Part shown: positions 34,816 to 42,843 of the stretch, one piece after another
Layout: every line of letters begins with the position of its first letter
Numbering within the stretch: position 1 is the stretch's first letter
Source of the DNA: Coix lacryma-jobi var. lacryma-jobi
Taxonomy: Eukaryota > Streptophyta > Magnoliopsida > Poales > Poaceae
Reading direction: 5' to 3'
DNA length: 64,000 nucleotides
Assembly (NCBI GenBank): GCA_009763385.1
Contig: CM019826.1
Coordinates: 83,709,942-83,773,941 of the forward strand
Translations under genes and position numbers: made by a program
Notes under the pieces: generated by a model
Databases searched by the model: none
Told to the model about the DNA's origin: nothing
Seen by the model: only the letters and a program-made list of their open reading frames with translations

Positions 34816-36214
34816 GGTGACACCCTAGTGTCAAGCACTGCATTAGGAACTTCATTAGCTACTAAAGGAGCATAAGCAATGCATTGCATCATTGCATGTG
34901 CATATGAGTGCTTGTTGCCTTTTGTTTATTTATTTGGCTTTCTTTATGTAGAGGACTTAAAAATGGTTTTCAGAAAAAGTGTCTTATATGAAGGTGTAGA
35001 GAAAAATGTTTTGAGCAACTTTTATGTTTGGGTCAAAACCTAGTTTGGAGTTTTTGAAACTGTTTTTGAGTGGTCAAAGTTTGAAAGAATTTGGAAAAAG
35101 AAAAAGGAAAACGTTTTTTTTCCGGTGCCACCCCTTTCGGCCCATCTGGCCTTTCGGCCCAGCTCGCGTGCGCCGGCCCGCTCCCAACTCGCCCGCGTGC
35201 CGCGCGCGCCGCGCGCTGTCGCCGCTGACACGCGCGCCGTACGCCGGCCGCGACCGCCACGTGGCCGCCGTATCCTGCCGAGGATCCTCGCCGGCCACTC
35301 CTCGCTCGATCCTCTCTCACCCGAGCACGCAAGCTATCTCCCCCGGCCACTCTCGCTCGCCTCGCCTGCAGCGCCGCTCGCCGTGCACGGCATCGCCCGC
35401 GCTACCTCGCCGACCGCGCCGCCGTGGCCCCGCCACGACCACCGGCCGGTCAAGCCGATCAAACCCCGAGCGCACCACACTCCCCTCTCCCCACTGCCAT
35501 TCCAGCTCGCCCGCTCTCACTCTCGCTCTCTCCCTCACTTCCCTCGAACACGCCGAACACCTCCCCGCTTGCCGCGACCATCGCCGCAAAAGCCCCGCCG
35601 TGTTCCGGCCTCACCGGAGCACCACCACCCGATTCGTCTCGCACACCACTCCGTCTACACCTCGGACACCCGGTGCTCCCGCTTGCACCACCTCTCGAGC
35701 CCCACCGACGCCGGAGATCGGAGAGCGCCGCCGCGGACGCCATCACCACCGCTGAGCCCGCGACGCTGTTCCTCCCCGACCCGAGCACCACTGCCCCTCT
35801 TCTTCATCCTCGACCTTCACCGAGTCAAGGCAAGGTAAGAACACCGACGAGCTTCAACGCTTCTGCTCCCTATCCCCTCTTCTCCCCGGCCGAGCGCCAT
35901 GGGCGCCGCCGCAGACCTCGCTCGTGGCCCGGCTCCTCTGCAGCCACCCGAGCCAAACCAACCCCGTAGCTTTGCTCCTTAGGGTTCACTCGAGCTTTTG
36001 CCTCCCCCAATTTCACCGGCGACCGCCGGAGACGGTGTAGTCGCACGTCACCGCCGCCTCCGTGCGCTGCCGCTCGCCGCCGGCACACTCCGGCCATCCG
36101 CTAGCCAAACCACCTACACCGCTCGATGCGCCTCGTCGCGGTGAGTTCACAAGCCTAGCTTCCCCGCCGGCGACCTCACCGACGGCGAGGAATCGACGGT
36201 CAAACCTCTCCCCT

Positions 36215-36500
36215 GTTTCCGTCTCGCCCGAGCCCTCGAGCCAGGCCTCAGCCTCGAGCCAGGCCTCGGACGGGCGTGTATGTTTCCGTCTCGCCCGAGC
36301 CCTCGAGCCAGGCCTCAGCCTCGAGCCAGGCCTCGGACGGGCGTGTGTGTTTCCGCCTCGCCCGAGCCCTCGAGCCAGGCCTCGGACGGGCTAATGTTTT
36401 TCCGTCTCGCCCGAGCCCTCGAGCCAGGCCTCGGCCTCGAGCTCGCCTCGAGCGAAACCTCGGGTGCGGTCTCGTTCGAGCCAGGCCTCGGCCGATCACC
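36215..36500. repeat. GC-rich minisatellite in LTR Y
   Basis: The core CTCGAGCCAGGCCTC, often within GCCCGAGCCCTCGAGCCAGG, is repeated about six times with CGGACGGGCGTGT and CCGTCTCGCCCGAG spacers. The corresponding region of the 3' LTR (about 47190-47460) has fewer copies and different order, so the two LTRs of one insertion differ in repeat number. Open frames through it are a by-product of the repeat. Confidence 0.85.
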
Positions 36501-37598
36501 TACCGCCGTGCGCTCGAGCCAGGGTGGGTTTCCGTTGACCCACGGGCCCCGCGCGTCAGCCACTCGCTGGTCCAGGGACCGGGTGCACGTAGCCAGCCGG
36601 GAGAAATTCAAATGTTTTTCTTTTAGTTTTAATTTCCAGAGATGCTTGTTATTTTTGTACAGCATGATTTATAAGTCCAAATGGAGTACTTTCAGTTTTG
36701 TTGGCTTGTTTATGAGTAGATCTATCATGGAAAAATATGAATGTATTTTTGATAACAGTTTATTTTACTGTTTTCATTTATTTCAGTGCACATGCTTTTG
36801 TTGGGATAAATGGAATTAAGTGTTTCTGATGGAGTTAATTCATGGGAAAATTTGTATAGGTTCCTTGTTATGTTTGGTGCCTGTGAAAGTTATATGAAGT
36901 ACTGTTCTTATGAAAAGAGTTCCTGTTATGGTTAAAAGTTCCTTTTGCTGATTTCTTAGAAAAAGTGTTAAGGTGTTTTATAGGTTGAAATAAAATATGG
37001 GAAATTTTGTGCAGTCTCTGTATGCCATGAAGAGTCTAAGAAAAATATAAACCTGATCTGTTTTGTGGAAAAAGTTGTAGTTGTTTTACAACTGTGCTTG
37101 TCCGTGTTTATCTTTGGAAATTCCTGTAAGAAATAATACAATGTTTCTGTTCATGGAACTTTCTTGATAAGCATAAAAAGTGAAGTAGAATCTGGGAAAA
37201 ATATGAAATAGAGTTGTGCACCCTTTTACAATAGGGTTGTAGTTCAAAGCACCTTTTTGGGCAGTTGCTTGTCATTTTTATATCTGCAGTTCTGTAGTTT
37301 ATTTTTGGCTGAAACTTGTTCAGTAGAGTCCAGCAAGTGTTGTTTACTTTCTGGAATTTTTTGTGGATTTTCTGAGTCCAGAAAGATGCACTTGCAGTTC
37401 AATCGGAGTTTCTTTGGTTTAATTTAAATAAGAAAAAGAGTGAATAACCAGATTTTGTTTTACGAAATAATTAAGTAATTACCTCAATGTCAAAAGTGGT
37501 TCAACAATTGACTTTGTTGGTTTGCAAGATTTATTCCTTTCATGTCACCTTCATCTTGCACCGCATTTATTTAAATATATATTCATCGCACGCAATAG

Positions 37599-38855
37599 GA
37601 TCGACCCCGTCGGAGCCCCACCAAGAGCAGGAGCTAAACGCCGAGCCGGAGATCCAGGAGCTGCAGCAGCCAGAGGAAGTCGACCCCGTCCACGACCCTA
37701 ACTTACCTGAGTGTCCCTCTCACGAGGCAGCAGTCTTCACTCAAGGCAAGCCCCGGAGCATATTAAGCCTCCTATCTTTTGCAATTAAGTTTACTTGAGT
37801 CCTTTTATATTGTGATGCATTAGGTCTAGGAGTTGAAATGAATCCTACTTGCTGCATTACCATTCCTTGGTTATTGATTAATATCTACCTTGTATCCTGT
37901 TGTTTAGTTACAATGTAGAATTGCTTAGCCTGCTTAATAAAAGTGGTAGTTTAGGATGTTTCAGTACTACCCGAATGGGTATTTACCGGATCACGGTTGG
38001 CTATATTTGCTATCGTGGAAAAGAACCTGAGTAGTAATGAAATACGGTCGACGAGATGGCAGGGCACAAGTTCGGAAACTTGGGGCAGTCCATCCGTTGG
38101 ATCGTGTAGGTTTGTATCGATGTTGGCCCTCGTTCATTTTTGAACGCGCCCTTTTACTTAGGGACATGTCGGTGCTGTAATCATCGACCCCAAAGCCGGT
38201 TAGAAGCTGTTCGGGCCGGTTTCAACCCGTGTCGTGCCCTCTAGTACGGAAGTTGCGATCTGCCGCGTGAGGCCATCGCCAGACTCTGATTGGGCGGTCC
38301 GTGCTTGAACCGCGACGATTACCACCACGAACAAGCGTCGAGCGGTTGCCCAATGCATGGACCCGACGGGGAAAGTGTGGGCTGGTATTAAAGGTCTTTC
38401 ATCAGCTGATTTGGAATTCGATTCGAGTCGCCGTCTCCCCCGGTTAGTGGGAAACTATGGCGAGCTTCACCACGATACAACTCCATGTAATGATTTAAGG
38501 TTCAACTAAAATGTGGATAAGTCAACTGGATATGGTTATATTATTGATTGGTAGATTCAAGTGAGTGCTCTAGTACAGGTGAAAAACCTAGAATTAAGGA
38601 GTAGGTCTAAAAAATGGCAGCTCATCTTTATCACTAATTACTTCCTATCTGAACTTGAGCTTCTCGCAACTAAAAGATCCCAGCTCCACCCAAAAAGGCC
38701 TTGCATACCCTTGGTGTCTTTATTTTCAGTTGGACGGGTAAGTCTAGCTGAGTACATTCCCGTACTCAGGGTTTATCCCGTTTGTTGCAGATGGCCAGGT
38801 CTACTTTGGCTATTGTAAGCACTGCCTCTACCCGGTGGAAGGTGATGAGGAGTAG
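37599..38855 (+). CDS. LTR-encoded Cys/His microprotein, two 3' exons (copy in Y 5' LTR)
   Basis: Exon-like block 1 (37599-37745, 147 nt) follows CGCAATAG and opens in phase 1. It encodes an acidic, Glu/Pro/Gln-rich peptide that ends PNLPECPSHEAAVFTQ and meets CAAG|GCAAGC, a GC-type donor. Block 2 (38791-38855) follows TTTGTTGCAG and encodes DGQVYFGYCKHCLYPVEGDE then stop. The join makes a GAT (Asp) codon in frame. The predicted end is C-x2-H-x15-C-x2-C. The same layout, phases and spacing occur in A and Z although the surrounding LTR sequence has diverged, which is what coding constraint would give. Upstream exon and start codon are not identified. GCG|GTGAGT at 36138 is one donor whose phase would fit. 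Confidence 0.65.
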
Positions 38856-39147
38856 GCCCAGGGCAGGGTCGTCCAGAAGCTTCCCCCTTTTCTTTTGCTG
38901 GACCAAGACTACTAGTGGCACATTATCTTAAAAGGGAGGAGTGAGTTGTGTCGAGTGGATTTATCAAAACAATGAAGTTTTATTTGGACCACATGTGTGG
39001 TGGTCGTATTTCAAACTATTTCAGCTTCCGCACTTTTAAACTCGGTATTGTAATAACTCTATTTTAAATTCGGTTTCGTTTTCGTTATGATGTATCTTTA
39101 CGAATGTAATCCTTGAACGATGCGATCCTGTTTGATGTATGGTGTTA

Positions 39148-39176
39148 GAAATCCTTCGAGATTTCCGGACTACCGG
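39148..39176 (+). promoter_or_regulatory. Two adjacent conserved hairpins near LTR end
   Basis: GAAATC-CTTCGA-GATTTC is followed at once by CCGG-ACTA-CCGG. Both are also found at 50119-50147 (Y 3' LTR), 55019-55047 (Z) and on the minus strand of A (16044-16016). They lie 90-120 bp before each LTR end. A role in RNA 3' end formation or packaging is possible but only inferred. Confidence 0.5.
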
Positions 39177-39266
39177 GGTTGTATGGGTTCAAGTATCAGT
39201 CGAAGTCAGACGGATTTGGCTAAGATAATACTTGAGCTCTTATAATCAGGACGGTTCCGCCACAGC

Positions 39267-39280
39267 TTGGTATCGAGAGC
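39267..39280 (+). promoter_or_regulatory. Primer binding site of Y (tRNA-iMet type)
   Basis: TTGGTATCGAGAGC begins two bases after the LTR end at 39264. It matches the usual TGGTATCAGAGC initiator-Met primer site except for one extra G. It primes minus-strand DNA synthesis. Confidence 0.85.
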
Positions 39281-39993
39281 ATGGTTCAAGGGATTACCCT
39301 AGTAAAGAGTATTTTCGAACTAAAATGGGTATTTCAAAACTATTTTGAAACTATTTTCAATTACTAAGTGTGCCCAGTCTTGTCCTTAAGCCCTATACTA
39401 GGATTCAGGTGGCTTAACTGCTAACAGGGTTCAGGGATTTGTTCATGCTGGATCTTTATTTGCTGGTCCATTCTCGAGGGAAAAGAGAATGTGTCGATTG
39501 CGAAAACATGCATAAAATGATTTTGTGAGATATGAGAGCATGACCGTCCAACCGTCGGTCCAGGCAAGGGATTCTTATACCAAGTATGTGCGAGCTTTAC
39601 GCGGACACATATGAAGGTATCAATGATTTTAAGGGTGATTTCTATTGGTGCATGGTGTTGTGTTGACCTTTATGTATTTTGCGCATACTGGTCAATACTG
39701 AATTGTTTTATCATTGGGAATTCTTTGGGCTGAAATGAATCTTCTGCAGGTACGCTAACTTTGCGATCGAGTAGAACGTGTAGTTAACGCATGAGAGATC
39801 GTTCTTGCCACCAACTAGAACGTTAGGACTTACGAGTCATATTAGTGAGTGAGAACGTAAGTACGATCATGCATCATGTTTATATTCATGCATTTACATT
39901 ACCTCCCCTTAATTTAAAAGTTGTCTCTTTTGTTATAAAATTTGCCAACTTAATATCCGTCTCACGAGAGTTCGAAACCCTTTGTTTCTACAG
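39281..39993 (+). other. Leader of Y, no gene seen
   Basis: The 0.7-kb leader has no supported reading frame. Its end, TTTGTTTCTACAG, is a good 3' splice site and is followed directly by the ATG of the H3-like ORF. A donor upstream in the LTR could therefore join to it. Dimerisation or packaging signals would be expected here but cannot be assigned by eye. Confidence 0.5.
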
Positions 39994-40977
39994 ATGGCCC
40001 GGACCAAGTTGACTGCTCGCAAGGCCACCGGAGGCAGAGGAGTTCCGCGTCATCGCTTGGCCACCAAGCTGACCCGGAGGACGTTCCTGACCTACTTTGG
40101 GTTGCCGACGATCCTTTGGAGGATTTTGCAGGCAGTGGGTTATGAGGAAGGACAGGAGCCCAAGTACTCCTGGCAGAAGGAGATCTACGGGCAGGATTCC
40201 CTGGTTATGGTAGAGATCAAGGTCAAAGCCTTGCCTGCCAAGCCGCACTGGACAGGATGGACTGAGATCACCAGAGGCACTTGTGCCAAGGATGGAGCCA
40301 ACAGGGCAGCATACCTAGTGCTGAAGGAAGGATATCATCGCCCGCCCCGCCGACCTGGCAAGTGCGATGGCAGGAGTGTTTCCCCGTGGATCACTTTTCC
40401 CATTGCGCTGGAAGCAGACTTCAGAGTCAGTCTTGACAGGGAGCCCAGAGGAGAGGTTCTACTGTGAGACGCCTGCGATGAGCGCCACCGGAGCTTTGTT
40501 GGGGTATGTGAGAGTTTGGAGCACACTCTCGAGAGCGTGTCCTTCACCCTCACCGCCACCTACCAGAGCAAGAGGAAGCTTCAGGAGGACTTCGACGCTG
40601 AGGTTGCTCGTCTGCAGGAGAGGATTCAGCAGCTCACTCTGGAGCGTGACGACGCCCGCACCACAGCAGCAGCACAGTCCACTGCCAGGACAGTTGCAGA
40701 GCAGATGTACCTGACTACCGCTCTTCAGAGGGATGAGGCCCGCACCGCGCTCGACCAGCTCAGAGAGGGAGCCCACCTGTTGATACAGCAGATACACGGA
40801 CAGCAGGCCTATATCGACCAGCTCCACGAGGCCGTCCATCAGATGCACCACGCCGCGCAGGAGGCCGCCGCCCCAGCAGCTGAGGTCCCGGATCCCCAGG
40901 ACGGAGAAGTCCTTGGTCCCGACGCCCCACCAGAGGAGGATCATGCTGACGAGCCGATGATCGACGTCGACGCATAG
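39994..40977 (+). CDS. Extra ORF of Y: histone H3-tail mimic, middle domain, coiled coil (one internal TGA)
   Basis: From ATG 39994 residues 2-28 read ARTKLTARKATGGRG then VPRHRLATKLTRR. Aligned with the H3 tail with one inserted residue, 18 of 27 positions match, including R2, T3, K4, R8, K9, T11, G12, G13, R17, K23 and R26. K14 and K27 are Arg, K18 is His and S10 is Ala. Residues about 50-120 (PKYSWQKEIYGQ, VMVEIKVKA, WTGWTEITRG, AKDGANRAAYLVLKEG) have a beta-beta-beta-helix pattern reminiscent of a dsRNA-binding fold; this is a weak inference. Codon 158 is TGA, and the same frame continues into a coiled coil (about residues 185-290, LQERIQQLTLERDDARTTAA) and an acidic tail stopping at 40977. 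It sits upstream of gag, where some plant gypsy elements carry accessory ORFs of unknown role. The likely cell site would be the nucleus if the tail is used. Confidence 0.85.
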
Positions 40978-41334
40978 GACGCTGCATCCGCCGCTGGAGA
41001 CGTCTGAGCGCTAGTTTAGCTAGGAGACGTTTTTCTTTTGTATAGCTTGAGCTTGCTCGCTAAGTGATGTAACACCCTAACACATGTGCTAGTGTTATGT
41101 TTAAATGGTTGATGGCATGTAAGCTTTTGGATAAAGTCCGGACTTCGATCCGGCACCTTTTATGGAAATCCGTCGTTTGCGTGTCTAATTTTTGAGCGAT
41201 TATTCTGTGACGTTGTATGGAAATGAGTAATTATACTTGGTCATGTGCTAAATTTTCGAATTATGTACAGCGCAGTATTTTATTCATGATCGATGTAACA
41301 TCGCCTAATGATTGCTTAATAATGGGATATGCAG
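40978..41334 (+). other. Spacer between the H3-like ORF and gag
   Basis: No reading frame is supported. It contains TGTAACACCCTAACACATGT followed by GCTAGTGTTA at about 41069-41098, which resembles the palindromic head of the Tekay-like LTRs, and a hairpin AAAGTCCGGACTTCGATCCGG (about 41134-41154, stem CCGGA/TCCGG). It ends ATATGCAG directly before the gag ATG, a second splice-acceptor-like context. Confidence 0.5.
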
Positions 41335-42257
41335 ATGCCGGCACACACTCGCAGCCAACGTGGGCAAGGGGCAGGACAGGAGGAGAATCTGCCACCTCCC
41401 CCACCGCCGCCGATGACGCCGGAAGCGTTCTTTGGCCAGTTCTTGGGCAGCCAAAGGAATATGGAGGAAATGCAGAGGCACATGGAGGCCACCCTTCGCA
41501 ATATCGCTAACAACACTGCACAGCAGCATCATCAACGTCAAGGTCCGGAGCCCAACCAGTACAGCTCTTACCGTGACTTCTTGGACACTCGCCCTCTTGT
41601 GTTCAAGGAAGCCACCGAACCGCTCGAAGCTGATGAATGGCTCAACTCCATCACCCAGAAGTTTCGTCTGCTTCGTCTGACGGAAGAGCTCAAGGCAGAG
41701 TACGCCGCCCACATGTTGGAAGGACCCGCCGGTTTGTGGTGGGCCCAGTACCGTGCATCCTTGCCAGTAAATGCACGTACCACTTGGGATCAGTTCTCCA
41801 CCGCTATGCGCAACCACTACATCCCTAATGGACTGATGGAAATGAAGGTTGCAGAGTTTATGAGGTTATCCCAGGGGACTAGGTCTATGTCCGAGTACCT
41901 CCACAGCTTCAACAATCTGGCCCGCTATGCCCCAGATTTTGTGGACACTGAGGCCAAAAAGATTGCAAGTTTCAAGCGTGGCATGAGTGCCACCATGCTA
42001 TCAAAGATGGGTAACAGTCACCGCACCACTTTCAGTGACTTCGTCAGTGACTGCCTGAATCAAGAGGCCAATGACAGCCGGCTAGCCGCAGAAACACGCC
42101 GCCGTGCAAATGAAGGAGGTTCGTCCCAGCAGAGGACCCCTTTGGAGCACGCGCCCCTTATCGCCCGCCTGTCGCAGGAGCACGATACCGTCCCCCACAG
42201 AGGAAGATCACCACCAACCGTCCCCGTCCCAGCTTCCAGAAGCCGTACACCGCCCCC
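41335..42257 (+). CDS. gag (capsid) of element Y
   Basis: The start is the ATG at 41335, preceded by ATATGCAG. The N-terminus is Pro-rich (PPPPPPPMTPEAFFGQFLG). The capsid shows FLDTRPLVFKEATEPLEADE, AAHMLEGPAGLWW, TWDQFSTAMRNHYIPNG, EFMRLSQGTRSMSEYLHSF and FKRGMSATMLSKM, the standard plant gypsy Gag (retrotrans_gag) series. The frame is lost near 42170-42200 by a one-base change, and the nucleocapsid continues in another frame from 42258. Gag forms the particles in which reverse transcription occurs. Confidence 0.93.
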
Positions 42258-42843
42258 ATGATGCAGAACAAGAATAAGGCAGGAAGTGCAGCAGGATCCA
42301 AGACCCCATATGTGATTGGTCCATGCTATAACTGTGGCCAAACTGGACACTTGTCACGTCAGTGCCCTCGCCCAAAGAAGCAGTACACTCAGCCCCCACC
42401 TCGTACCGGTCATGTGCATCACACCACCGTGGAAGAAGTGCCAGAAGGAGAGCCTGTCACCGCTGGTACGTTTCTTGTTAATCAATGCCCCGCAGTTGTG
42501 CTGTTTGATTCTGGAGCATCGCATTCTTTTATAAGTGAGAATTTTGTTATAAGAAGTAATCTTGAGTTGGTAGAATTAGACCGGGGATATCAGATAAGTT
42601 CCGCCGGAGCTGTTCTCTCCGCGCGTAAAATGGCTAAAGGAGTGGAAATGACCTTTGGGAATAAACAGGCCGTAGTGGACCCCATAGTCATTCCTGGTCT
42701 AGGTTTGGATGTAATTTGGGTATGGGTTGGATGAAACTATGGAAGGTTAATCTAGACACCGCAGAGAGAATAGTGTCCATGGTTAGTCCCAGGAATGGAT
42801 CTTCTTTCGGTTCAAGTTACCCCGAAACCCCCATGAGATTGGA
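42258..42843 (+). pseudogene. Zinc knuckle and aspartic protease of element Y
   Basis: CYNCGQTGHLSRQC (C-x2-C-x4-H-x4-C) is the nucleocapsid knuckle at about 42325-42366. The protease follows with VVLFDSGASHSFISENFV (catalytic DSG, about 42505) and ends PIVIPGLGLDVI at 42717. There a missing base shifts the frame; the conserved continuation GMGWMKLWKVNLDTAERIV is read in another frame. The enzyme cuts the polyprotein. A further frame change precedes RT at 42844. Confidence 0.9.

Larger units (their letters stand above)
34816..39264 (+). repeat. 5' LTR of element Y
   Basis: It starts GTGACACCCTAGTGTCAAGC (the 3' copy has TGTGACACC, so the first base is lost or changed) and ends GGACGGTTCCGCCACA. 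Order of content: AT-rich head, a GC-rich block (35120-36200) with a strong donor-like AAG|GTAAGA at 35832, a minisatellite (36215-36500), AT-rich sequence, exon-like block 1 (37599-37745), a GGTAAGTCTAGC site and GAGTAC hairpin (38750-38767), exon-like block 2 (38791-38855), and two adjacent hairpins (39148-39176) before the end. A clear TATA box was not identified. Confidence 0.95.

Noticed and set aside
35024..35969. Long open frames in the GC-rich part of LTR Y (also 46003-46958)
   Set aside because: The two LTRs of one insertion use different frames and lengths here because of small indels, several frames and both strands are open at once, and the residues are the Pro/Arg/Ala/Ser mix expected from GC-rich DNA. 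No coding constraint is visible.
38791..38940. Second LTR block read from its own ATG (MARSTLAIV...) as a separate protein
   Set aside because: In that frame Y, Z and A peptides do not agree, while the DGQ...GYCxxC frame agrees in all three. The ATG is part of the GAT codon formed across the proposed junction.
39267..39280. tRNA gene fragment
   Set aside because: The match to the tRNA-iMet 3' end is limited to the primer binding site length next to the LTR. No tRNA gene was seen anywhere in the window.
39994..40467. Capture of a complete histone H3 gene
   Set aside because: Only the first 28 or so residues resemble H3; the histone fold sequence does not follow. It is a tail-like segment only.
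37599..40977. Splicing of LTR block 1 directly to the acceptor at 39993
   Set aside because: Phase 1 joining would read GAT GGC CCG GAC and destroy the H3-like frame, giving no recognisable product.
41069..41098. Nested solo LTR start between the two first ORFs of Y
   Set aside because: TGTAACACCC...CTAGTGTTA looks like an LTR head, but no tail, no target duplication and no LTR body follows within the 357-bp spacer.
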